20,533 bases of DNA, from NCBI GenBank assembly GCA_002508425.1, contig DAKU01000031.1, positions 1 through 20,533 of the forward strand, written 5' to 3'. The translations under genes and the position numbers were made by a program. The DNA is from Methanosarcinaceae archaeon UBA470 (lineage in GTDB: Archaea > Halobacteriota > Methanosarcinia > Methanosarcinales > Methanosarcinaceae). Shown here one piece after another: positions 14,912 through 20,533 of this stretch; positions within the stretch are counted from its first letter, which is position 1; each line of letters opens with the position of its first letter. A model generated the notes under the pieces. It did no database searches and was not told the DNA's origin. It was given only the letters and a program-made list of their open reading frames with translations.

Positions 14912-15403
14912 TCAGACTTTCTTAACCCTTCCTTTTGCAGGAAAGTATATATCTCCGGCTTCCAGCAACCTGGCAATCACCTTCGCGACCACAACCTTAT
15001 CAATATCCAATGATGCGCATTTCTCTTCCAATTCTTGCATACTCATTTCACCCTGAGAATTAATGTTCTCGAGTATGATTGTAGCAGGATCCCTACTACG
15101 GATTTTCCTGCTATTGCCAAGTTCAGTTAAACAAATGTCAGCGACAGAACTGTTGTTCTGAGAGATATTACACTGGAAACTCTGTGCATGGGTTGCATGT
15201 ATAGGCCCATTTGCTCGTATCTTTGCCTGTATCAAAGTGCGGGCCCTGACCACATCCTCACGATCCTCAGAAGTGTTTAGCAATTGAAGCTTTCTTACCT
15301 GCAACCTGGCACCGCACATCTGGCATTGTACGGTCCTAGAAATGCCCACTTCTATTATCTGTGCATGCAGCCTGCATTTGGTACATACTATTACCCCGTA
15401 CAT
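14912..15403 (-). CDS. Zinc-ribbon plus winged-helix protein (DUF5817-like)
   Basis: The N-terminus holds a zinc ribbon with two CxxC knuckles (C7/C10 and C27/C30), then about 50 residues of linker, then a C-terminal winged-helix segment (about 105-155: PATIILENI, SMQELEEKC, VAKVIARLLEAGDIYFPAKGRV). This organisation resembles the archaeal DUF5817 family and suggests a nucleic-acid-binding or basal transcription/replication-associated role; the family function is unknown to me. The frame extends to a GTG at 15412, but the ATG at 15401-15403 is preferred. A TATA element at 15425-15434 is centred about 26 bases upstream, and no ribosome-binding site is visible, consistent with a leaderless message. 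It is divergent from rimI and shares the same TATA element. Confidence 0.8.
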   Translation of the reverse strand: MYGVIVCTKCRLHAQIIEVGISRTVQCQMCGARLQVRKLQLLNTSEDREDVVRARTLIQAKIRANGPIHATHAQSFQCNISQNNSSVADICLTELGNSRKIRSRDPATIILENINSQGEMSMQELEEKCASLDIDKVVVAKVIARLLEAGDIYFPAKGRVKKV

Positions 15404-15424
15404 CGTAAACACTTCGGATGCCAG

Positions 15425-15434
15425 CTATAAATAG
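15425..15434. promoter_or_regulatory. Shared bidirectional TATA element between DUF5817-like gene and rimI
   Basis: CTATAAATAG reads as CTATTTATAG on the other strand, so both orientations are TATA-like. Its centre is about 26 bases from the ATG at 15403 (minus) and about 28 bases from the ATG at 15458 (plus). Neither gene has a recognisable ribosome-binding site, so both could be leaderless products of one element. Confidence 0.5.
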
Positions 15435-15457
15435 TGTACTGCTCATAAAGACCGAAG

Positions 15458-15883
15458 ATGCACCTTATACGCAAGGCACAAGAAGAAGACATATCAGGAA
15501 TAGTTACCATAGAAGAACTATCATTTCCTGTACCTTGGCCGGACTTTCTCTTCAGGGCCGATCTGAATAATCCTGGTTTTATAGTATACGAAGAGCAAAA
15601 AAAGATATTGGGATATGCCATACTGGGAATATTTATGGATAATGCGCACTTGCTCAGCATTGCAGTGCATCCTGCACATCGAAGACATAAAATTGGATCA
15701 TTATTGTTGGAGAAGTGCATGCATCTTGCCCTACATTATGGGTATGAAACCATGACCCTTGAAGTCAGAGAAAAGAACCTGGAAGAACAGAAATTTTACC
15801 GGGCACATGGATTCAAGGAAAAAGAAATAATAGCCGGATATTATCTTGATGACAATGCTGTGAGAATGCAGCGCAAAATATGA
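15458..15883 (+). CDS. rimI: GNAT N-acetyltransferase, RimI type (protein N-terminal acetylation)
   Basis: Transfers acetyl from acetyl-CoA to protein N-termini in the cytoplasm; archaeal members act broadly as N-terminal acetyltransferases. The 141-residue GNAT fold shows the N-terminal IRKAQEEDISGIVTIEE helix, the beta4 strand LLSIAVHP at residues 65-72, the acetyl-CoA loop HRRHKIGSLLLEK at 74-86, LEVREKN at 101-107 with catalytic-type Glu, and QKFYRAHGF at 111-119 with Tyr114 as likely general acid. In the usual R-x-x-G-x-G loop the first Gly is replaced by Lys78, a mild oddity. There is no ribosome-binding site; the shared TATA element at 15425-15434 fits a leaderless message. Its stop codon abuts the stop of the convergent cis-prenyltransferase-like gene with no gap. 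Confidence 0.92.
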   Translation: MHLIRKAQEEDISGIVTIEELSFPVPWPDFLFRADLNNPGFIVYEEQKKILGYAILGIFMDNAHLLSIAVHPAHRRHKIGSLLLEKCMHLALHYGYETMTLEVREKNLEEQKFYRAHGFKEKEIIAGYYLDDNAVRMQRKI

Positions 15884-16558
15884 TTATTTTCCATATCTTC
15901 TCTGTCTTTTGCGAAAATCCCGAAGAACTCTTAACAGATCGATTTTTCTGAAGCCTCCCCAGTTAACATCTGTAAAGAAAAGTTCTGAATATACAGATTG
16001 CCATATCATGAAATCTGAGAGATGCTTACCTCCGGCTCTTATAACCATGTCAGGTTCATGTTTCAACATAAGGTGAGATTCGATGGTCTTTTCTTCAATT
16101 CTTTCTGGACTAATTTTTTTCGTTTTCACATCTTCAAGTATGTTTCTTACAGCCTTTGTAATCTCACTGCGCCCACCAAAATCAATCACCATATAAACCA
16201 TAAGCTTTGAGCCATTTCTTGTTTTGACAGTATCCCCTGTGGCGTTATATATCTCAAAACCAATTTCTTTGGGGAGCTGGTCCATTAGCAAGCTAAGAGG
16301 ATCTATCAGGCTGGCCATCATTGCTGAACGGAGATCCTCTTCGGTGTCCAGCACATCCACATATATACTTATAACTTTGATGTTCAGTTCCAAACACCAG
16401 AGAATATATGTTCTTACTTTATCCATCCCGTTCTCATAAAGCAGGTCACTCTCTGATATTACCAGAGTAAGATTTCCAGGAATGGAGTCTGGAGTACGAG
16501 ATAGCTCTCTTAAGAGGTACTTTTCGTATACTGAACTGAATATACCTATATATTTCAT
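15884..16558 (-). CDS. Cis-prenyltransferase homologue lacking the catalytic Asp motif
   Basis: Clearly related to undecaprenyl/decaprenyl diphosphate synthases: FGGRSEITKAV at residues 127-137 and the C-terminal block PDMVIRAGGKHLSDFMIWQ (169-187) followed by YSELFFT and W200. The N-terminal helix (YEKYLLREL) is also that of archaeal family members. However, the 'H-I-A-I-I-M-D-G-N-R-R' motif that supplies the catalytic Asp is replaced by NLTLVISESDLL (29-40), and the second phosphate-binding Arg of the R-T-G-G-x-R block is His179. It is therefore probably not active alone and may be the accessory subunit of a two-part enzyme, as known for eukaryotic NgBR/DHDDS and, as I recall, for Methanosarcina mazei, making glycosyl-carrier polyprenyl phosphate. 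It follows ychF by 26 bases. No catalytic partner is in the window. Confidence 0.85.
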   Translation of the reverse strand: MKYIGIFSSVYEKYLLRELSRTPDSIPGNLTLVISESDLLYENGMDKVRTYILWCLELNIKVISIYVDVLDTEEDLRSAMMASLIDPLSLLMDQLPKEIGFEIYNATGDTVKTRNGSKLMVYMVIDFGGRSEITKAVRNILEDVKTKKISPERIEEKTIESHLMLKHEPDMVIRAGGKHLSDFMIWQSVYSELFFTDVNWGGFRKIDLLRVLRDFRKRQRRYGK

Positions 16559-16584
16559 GGATACAGCTTTTGTTATTCATTTTG

Positions 16585-17766
16585 TTACTTTGCCGTGGAG
16601 ACAATCTTTACTACTGAACCATTTGCAAGCTCATGTTTTTCTCCCAATCTCATCTTAGTCTTTGCATCCACTGCATATAAGAAACCATCACCAATATCAG
16701 AATGGACCTTGTACGCAAGCTGATGGGCACTGGAACCTCGTTTCATGAGAAATGCATCGGGGAGCATTTTTCCATGTTTATCTGTCCATTTACCTTCATC
16801 TTCCACAGGATAGACTACTATCAGATCAAGCAATTCAAATACTGCTTTATTAATGCAGTCCTGAATGCCCGTATTGTGCATTTTGTGCAGGAAGCTGCGA
16901 ATACTCTCGAGTGCCTTTTGCTGCACAGGACTTAGATTTTGGGCAATTATGGAAAAATCGCTGTCACCGAGGTCATACTTGATCGCGCCGGATTTGGAAG
17001 CGGATCTTAGGACCAGCTCTGCAGCGGCACTTGTGGGTACAACAATTCCACCAATCGCTTTTAATTTATCTAAGTTTTGAATTGGTGCAATATCGGCTTT
17101 ATTGGCTGCAATGATCATAGGCTTGCTGATCAGTCGTATCTTATCGCACAAATGTATTATTTCTTCATCACTCCATTTGGTAATGATAGGATCAAGCTTT
17201 GTCATCAGAAGGGCTTCAATTACCTGTGATTCCTCAACCCCTGCACCTGCTAGCTGCTCTGCCAATACTCTTTCAATTTTCAGGTTTTCTCCTTGGATCT
17301 TACGGGATATTTTCTGCCAATTGCGTTTGAGTATACCCACCATCCACATGGTGATCTCATGATTGAGGAAGTTTACATCTTCCAGTGGGTCATGAGATCC
17401 GACCTCAATAGGATTTCCCTCTATATCAGTAGACCCTGCCGCATCTATTACGTGGATGATGGCCTGAGCCTGCCTGAGATCATCAAGAAAAGTGTTTCCA
17501 AGACCTTTACCCATATGCGCATCAGGTACAAGGCCCGCAACATCTATGAGTTCTATAGGGACATAACGTACCCCTTCTATACAGTTACCACATCTGTGAT
17601 CTCTTTCTGTGCATGGACATTTAGTCCTTACATAGGTGACTCCTTTGTTAGGATGAATGGTAGTAAACGGGTAATTCGCTATTTCTACATCTGCGAGAGT
17701 GGAAGCTTTAAAGAATGTGGATTTACCAGAATTGGGTTTTCCTGCAAGTCCTATGGTCATCGACAT
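16585..17766 (-). CDS. ychF: YchF/OLA1-family Obg-like nucleotide-binding protein
   Basis: Translation-associated P-loop NTPase of the Obg superfamily; family members bind ribosomes and often prefer ATP. Motifs: G1 GKPNSGKST at residues 9-17, G3 DVAGL at 75-79, NKAD at 222-225, TSA at 245-247, and a C-terminal TGS-like region (about 320-393) ending in GSVVKIVSTAK. A Cys cluster CPC...CGNC (C50, C52, C59, C62) in the segment after switch I looks like a metal or redox site; similar clusters occur in archaeal members. Length (393) is normal. The start is ATG at 17764-17766 or the ATG two codons later. The leader contains an 8-bp inverted repeat just before the start. The cis-prenyltransferase-like gene follows in the same operon. 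Confidence 0.95.
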   Translation of the reverse strand: MSMTIGLAGKPNSGKSTFFKASTLADVEIANYPFTTIHPNKGVTYVRTKCPCTERDHRCGNCIEGVRYVPIELIDVAGLVPDAHMGKGLGNTFLDDLRQAQAIIHVIDAAGSTDIEGNPIEVGSHDPLEDVNFLNHEITMWMVGILKRNWQKISRKIQGENLKIERVLAEQLAGAGVEESQVIEALLMTKLDPIITKWSDEEIIHLCDKIRLISKPMIIAANKADIAPIQNLDKLKAIGGIVVPTSAAAELVLRSASKSGAIKYDLGDSDFSIIAQNLSPVQQKALESIRSFLHKMHNTGIQDCINKAVFELLDLIVVYPVEDEGKWTDKHGKMLPDAFLMKRGSSAHQLAYKVHSDIGDGFLYAVDAKTKMRLGEKHELANGSVVKIVSTAK

Positions 17767-17772
17767 AATCCA

Positions 17773-17796
17773 TTAAATCCGCTTGTCAGGATTTAA
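17773..17796 (-). repeat. 8-bp inverted repeat in the ychF leader/promoter
   Basis: TTAAATCC (17773-17780) and GGATTTAA (17789-17796) are perfect inverted copies with an 8-base spacer. In the ychF message the downstream arm ends about 6 bases before the ATG and contains the only GGAU-like ribosome-binding sequence. The upstream arm overlaps a TATA-like sequence. Confidence 0.5.
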
Positions 17797-17889
17797 CTTT
17801 TTTTGATCACAAAGGATTAGTAGTCGTGAATTGAACTTGATCCACCAACAAACTTTTATCCCAATAGTACATTAGACATGAAACCAGTT

Positions 17890-17961
17890 GTCCCGATAGG
17901 GTAGTGGATATCCTTGAGGCCTGCGGAGCCTTAGACTCGAGTTCAAGTCTCGGTCGGGACG
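17890..17961 (+). tRNA. tRNA-Arg (anticodon GCG)
   Basis: Acceptor stem GTCCCGA (17890-17896) pairs with TCGGGAC (17954-17960), and G17961 is the discriminator. The anticodon stem GAGGC/GCCTT (17916-17920 and 17928-17932) encloses the loop CTGCGGA with anticodon GCG at 17923-17925, reading CGC and CGU. The T arm is TCGAG/CTCGG with loop TTCAAGT. No intron and no encoded CCA. A TATA-like ACTTTTATC (about 17851-17859) lies about 35 bases upstream of the mature 5' end. Confidence 0.95.
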
Positions 17962-17970
17962 TTAACACTT

Positions 17971-18025
17971 CACTTCACCATGTTTGATAAAAATTAGAAA
18001 TGGTGGAGTGACTCTTTTTGTTTTG
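17971..18025 (+). terminator. Hairpin terminator downstream of tRNA-Arg
   Basis: CACTTCACCAT (17971-17981) pairs with ATGGTGGAGTG (18000-18010) over 11 bp with one G-U, across an 18-base loop, and is followed by CTCTTTTTGTTTT. It begins 10 bases after the tRNA. The remaining stretch to 18173 is AT-rich with no supportable gene; a T-run on the minus strand (18099-18104) may end the downstream minus-strand gene. Confidence 0.6.
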
Positions 18026-18173
18026 TATTATAGATTAGTTACTAGAATTTGATCAATTTACGCATTATCATATACTATTAAGACGTGTGGCGAAAATTAC
18101 AAAAAAGATGGGGTGTGAATAGTTGCCATAATATTTGTATCGGGGAATTCAGCACTTATTTTTAGAATTTACT

Positions 18174-19409
18174 TCAAAATATCCTCAATACATTATTAAC
18201 CTGCTCAATAGCAGAGATGAAATCTTCAATATGTTCTTTTCCAAGTTTCCCTTGCTCATGCAAATCGGCAAGTTCCAAGATAGTAGTTTCAAGACTGCCA
18301 AATGCTGAGCGTACATCAAGGTCATTGTCCATGTGACTATTGAATGTGGGAACTATTTCCTTTATTAATTCTGAGGCTTGATGATTTTCTAAACCCTTTT
18401 CTAAAGGGGCAAGTTTCAGTTTTTCAATTATTCCGAGAATATACCGTAAACGTTGAGTCCTTTGTTCCATGAACTTTGGGGTGAAGTTTAAACGCTTGCG
18501 GTAATGACCGTATATAAGGAAAAAGCGAATCTCTTTTCCAGAATAACCATTGGCAAGTAAATTATCGGGATATATGACATTGCCTCTGCTCTTAGACATT
18601 TTCTTTCCTTCAACTAGCAGATGAGCACCGTGGAGCCAGAAATCAGAAAGTGATTTTCCAGTTGCAGACTCCATTACTGCGATATTATAATCGTGATGCC
18701 TTACAAGATTGTCTTCACCTCCACACCAGATATCTACTGTGGGACCTAGGGTATCGCATAACATAGCTGGATCCTGGATGTTCCATGAGGGCCTGCCCCT
18801 TCCTAAAGATGACTCCCAGGAAAGCCCCTCTTCATTCCGATGCCCATGCCAAAGAACAAAATCACCGATGTTCCAGTTACTACCTGGATATGTATCCTTG
18901 TGGAAGCGTCTTATCTTTGCAGGCCAGTCAGATTTATTCAGATGCCCTAGCTTTCCAAAATTTTTAAAAGAACGAATGTCGAAGTATACATTCCCTTTGT
19001 ACCAGTAGGCATGACCATTGTGAAGTAGCTTTTCGATAATTTTCACAGCAATGGCTACGGAAGTGGAAGACCTGGGGTTGTAGGTGGGCGTTTTAATTTC
19101 AAGAAAATCAATGTCAGCAAAAAATTTTGCAGCACAACTGTTAGTAAGACTGAAGATATCTGTCAAGTTCTTCTTTGCTTCACTTATGGTTTTATCCTCA
19201 ATATCAGTAAAATTGAGAGTTCTTTCCACATGATGCCCGAAATATTCCAAATAGCGTACAAGAATGTCCTCGAAAAGAAATGTGCGATAATTTCCAAGGT
19301 GTGCAGGCTGGTAGATAGAAGGTCCACATGTGAACATCTTTACTTTTCCCTTTTCTTTGGGTTCAAATACCTCAAGGTCTAGTGTCATACTATTGTATAA
19401 TCTAAACAA
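18174..19409 (-). CDS. Divergent cysteinyl-tRNA synthetase-like protein without full zinc site or anticodon domain
   Basis: Class I synthetase catalytic core of the CysRS type: LYNSMTLDLEVFEP opening, C28 in FTCGPSIYQ, HLGN at residues 37-40 (HIGH motif), TDIEDK at 68-73, GRGRPSWNIQD at 203-213, HHDYN at 238-242 and KMSKS at 270-274. Of the four zinc ligands of E. coli CysRS (C28, C209, H234, E238), C28 and the His are kept, but the equivalents of C209 and E238 are Asp213 and Asn242. The protein has only 411 residues and lacks most of the C-terminal anticodon-binding region. ATP activation looks possible, but Cys selection by zinc is doubtful. It could be a mischarging-tolerant paralogue or a ligase using an activated amino acid. 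The TTG start (19407-19409) restores the conserved 'LYN' and has AGGTGA 6 bases upstream; a TATA element (CTTTATAAG, 19446-19454) fits. Confidence 0.85.
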   Translation of the reverse strand: MFRLYNSMTLDLEVFEPKEKGKVKMFTCGPSIYQPAHLGNYRTFLFEDILVRYLEYFGHHVERTLNFTDIEDKTISEAKKNLTDIFSLTNSCAAKFFADIDFLEIKTPTYNPRSSTSVAIAVKIIEKLLHNGHAYWYKGNVYFDIRSFKNFGKLGHLNKSDWPAKIRRFHKDTYPGSNWNIGDFVLWHGHRNEEGLSWESSLGRGRPSWNIQDPAMLCDTLGPTVDIWCGGEDNLVRHHDYNIAVMESATGKSLSDFWLHGAHLLVEGKKMSKSRGNVIYPDNLLANGYSGKEIRFFLIYGHYRKRLNFTPKFMEQRTQRLRYILGIIEKLKLAPLEKGLENHQASELIKEIVPTFNSHMDNDLDVRSAFGSLETTILELADLHEQGKLGKEHIEDFISAIEQVNNVLRIF

Positions 19410-19421
19410 AGGTGATCACCT
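19410..19421 (-). promoter_or_regulatory. Palindromic ribosome-binding region of the CysRS-like gene
   Basis: AGGTGATCACCT is a perfect 12-base palindrome that contains the Shine-Dalgarno site AGGTGA and touches the TTG start at 19407-19409. It supports the TTG start over the ATG at 19386-19388. Between 19422 and 19592 only an AT-rich stretch with the TATA element is seen. Confidence 0.5.
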
Positions 19422-19592
19422 GCATATTCTTTATTTTGACATGAACTTATAAAGAATTATGCAGGGCATGAACAGCAAAATAATATTAAGCAAAGAAGAT
19501 ATTACGCTGAGACTGTTGGCAATAAGCGATAGTAAAACATATATATTTGACTGTGGTAGTCATTCATTTTTGTTTACTCACTCTATTATTAT

Positions 19593-19610
19593 AATGATAC
19601 TCATATCATT
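19593..19610. repeat. Perfect inverted repeat upstream of the TATA box of the right-edge genes
   Basis: AATGATA (19593-19599) and TATCATT (19604-19610) are perfect inverted copies with a 4-base spacer (CTCA). The dyad ends about 10 bases before the TATA box at 19621-19630, an activator-like position. Confidence 0.5.
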
Positions 19611-19620
19611 TACTATGCAT

Positions 19621-19630
19621 ATATTTATAT
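19621..19630 (+). promoter_or_regulatory. TATA box for the right-edge transcription unit
   Basis: ATATTTATAT is a strong archaeal TATA match. It predicts a transcript start near 19651, so the leader would begin with the short hairpin CTCTC...GAGAG (19653-19669) and reach the ATG at 19702 after about 50 bases. Confidence 0.55.
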
Positions 19631-19701
19631 AGCTTCCCATTGAGAAGAACATCTCTCCTTTTAAGAGAGGAGCATTAAAAACTAACTAAGTGGTATTTAT
19701 C

Positions 19702-19965
19702 ATGCAAAAACAGAGACCTATTCCTGTTGTACTTCCGGTCGCATTGATCTTTTCTGAAAGCGATCTTATGTACCATCTTCCCAAGGGTGAAAAAGGTTCA
19801 CCAATGTCCGGAGTGAATTTTGGTAGTAGTTCACTACTATCCACAAACACAAGTGATTCATATTATGCAAAATTGGCTAAGATCGTTAACATGATAACCG
19901 GAACTGGAGATGAAATTGCTGGTGAAACCACTGAGACTGAGGTACGTAAATGCAACTCAAGTTAA
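19702..19965 (+). CDS. Small protein of unknown function upstream of the LVIVD-repeat protein
   Basis: An 87-residue frame with no recognised family, no signal peptide and no membrane helix. The first half contains a Pro-rich hydrophobic start (PIPVVLPVALIF); the second is Ser/Thr-rich and polar. The ATG at 19702 is preceded by AAGTGGT at 7 bases; the frame can be extended four codons to a GTG at 19690. The preceding TATA box and 50-base leader support real expression. Its last 16 bases overlap the start of the LVIVD-repeat gene in another frame, so it may act as a translationally coupled leader gene. It could be a spurious frame; conservation would decide. Confidence 0.45.
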   Translation: MQKQRPIPVVLPVALIFSESDLMYHLPKGEKGSPMSGVNFGSSSLLSTNTSDSYYAKLAKIVNMITGTGDEIAGETTETEVRKCNSS

Positions 19966-20533
19966 GTGGACCAATTTATTTTGGACTTGCGTTATTTTGT
20001 ATGATAATAATCGCAGGAATGGGTTCAGCTGAAGAACTTAATGTAAATTTTGCTGGCCAATTTGATGAAAATACTTATGATGCTGCTAGTATTACCAACG
20101 CTTTGGTAACAGATGGACAGGATTTCACCAGCCACTTCGGTGGGAGTATTTCCAATGTTGTGGTAGTAGGAAATTATGCATATGTGGCACAAGGACAAGA
20201 TATACTTGTGATTGATGTCACGAAAACTTCTAATCCATCAGAAGTTGGGAAATTAACTACCCTTTCGCTTGTTAACAGTATTGTAGTAGAGGGAAATTAT
20301 GCATACATAGCCAACGGAGATAATGGACTACAGGTAGTAGACATTACAAATCCAACTGCACCAACGATTGTAGGGACCTACACACATAATTCCGGAGCTG
20401 CATACGGTGTTACCGTAGCAAGTAACTATGCATACATAGCCAATGGTAACAGTGGACTAGTAATTGTCGATATCACTAATCCGACTGCACCAACATTTAA
20501 GGGTAGGTACGATACCCCCGGTTATGCATATGG
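19950..20533 (+). CDS. Secreted LVIVD-repeat surface protein (5' part, runs off the window)
   Basis: The start of a large exported protein: ATG at 19950 with TGAGGT 6 bases upstream, a signal peptide (LSGPIYFGLALFCMIIIAGM then GSAEE), then successive repeats of about 40-45 residues. Each has the pattern 'V.V.GNYAYIANG..GL.(V/I)VDITNPTAPT.VG.Y'. These are LVIVD repeats, which build beta-propeller-like outer domains and are common in large secreted proteins of methanogens. At least three units are seen (from about residues 70, 113 and 157). The repeats are also similar at DNA level (GCATACATAGCCAA occurs twice, near 20304 and 20430). The reading frame is open to the last base, so the C-terminus and any anchor are not visible. 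It overlaps the small upstream gene by 16 bases. Confidence 0.9.
   Translation, partial: MQLKLSGPIYFGLALFCMIIIAGMGSAEELNVNFAGQFDENTYDAASITNALVTDGQDFTSHFGGSISNVVVVGNYAYVAQGQDILVIDVTKTSNPSEVGKLTTLSLVNSIVVEGNYAYIANGDNGLQVVDITNPTAPTIVGTYTHNSGAAYGVTVASNYAYIANGNSGLVIVDITNPTAPTFKGRYDTPGYAY

Noticed and set aside
17293..17796. Plus-strand 167-codon frame opposite the ychF 5' half.
   Set aside because: It is antisense to the conserved G-domain, with no ribosome-binding site or domain.
19459..19632. Plus-strand 57-codon frame (MQGMNSKIILSKEDITLRLL...) between the CysRS-like gene and the right-edge promoter.
   Set aside because: It has no ribosome-binding site, its second half is low-complexity Ile/Ser/Phe encoded by the AT-rich promoter and dyad, and it ends inside the TATA box. 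I treat it as chance.
20290..20480. Repeated GCATACATAGCCAA-type DNA segments considered as a CRISPR-like or mobile repeat.
   Set aside because: The repeats are in frame and encode successive LVIVD protein units of about 42 residues, so they are coding repeats.

Overview
The window looks like a chromosomal segment of a methanogenic euryarchaeon of the order Methanosarcinales, most likely a methylotrophic genus such as Methanolobus, Methanococcoides or Methanomethylovorans. This placement is an inference. It rests on moderately AT-rich DNA with TATA-type archaeal promoters, a CTP-dependent riboflavin kinase, archaeal-type UMP kinase, aspartate-semialdehyde dehydrogenase and YchF, archaeosortase-type PGF tails, tRNA genes without an encoded CCA, and an LVIVD-repeat surface protein. 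I see no insertion sequence, prophage or CRISPR array.

Layout, left to right. Positions 1-3877 (minus strand) hold a compact set: ferredoxin, asd, a tandem OB-fold surface protein, pyrH, a beta-sandwich surface protein, and the first codons of a MacB/FtsX-type ABC permease cut off by the window edge. Both surface proteins end in PGF-CTERM-like sorting tails. Positions 4038-7128 (minus) are a tight, overlapping five-gene operon of pilin-like proteins, each with one N-terminal hydrophobic segment, matching a set of DUF families I know from haloarchaea. Positions 7301-9426 (plus) carry a cyclophilin, then ribK-ribB (riboflavin synthesis) with tandem operator-like repeats at the promoter, then tRNA-Pro(GGG). 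Positions 9577-9984 encode a small FAS1 protein. Positions 10086-12755 (plus) encode an ABC-2 exporter (ATPase and permease) and a lipoprotein. Positions 12777-14800 (minus) hold an AAA+ ATPase followed by a PhnP-like metallo-hydrolase.

Positions 14912-15883 are a divergent pair, a zinc-ribbon/winged-helix protein and RimI, which appear to share one TATA element. Positions 15884-17766 (minus) hold ychF and a cis-prenyltransferase homologue that has lost the catalytic Asp motif. Next come tRNA-Arg(GCG), with a hairpin terminator, and a cysteinyl-tRNA synthetase-like protein with two of four zinc ligands replaced and no C-terminal anticodon-binding region. The right edge (19593-20533) holds a promoter region with a dyad, a small unknown protein, and the start of an LVIVD-repeat secreted protein that runs off the window.

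Most genes are housekeeping. The parts most worth attention are the pilin-like operon with no ATPase beside it, the two paralogues that lack canonical active-site residues (cis-prenyltransferase-like and CysRS-like), the operator candidate in front of the bifunctional riboflavin kinase/regulator, and the shared divergent promoter at 15425-15434.
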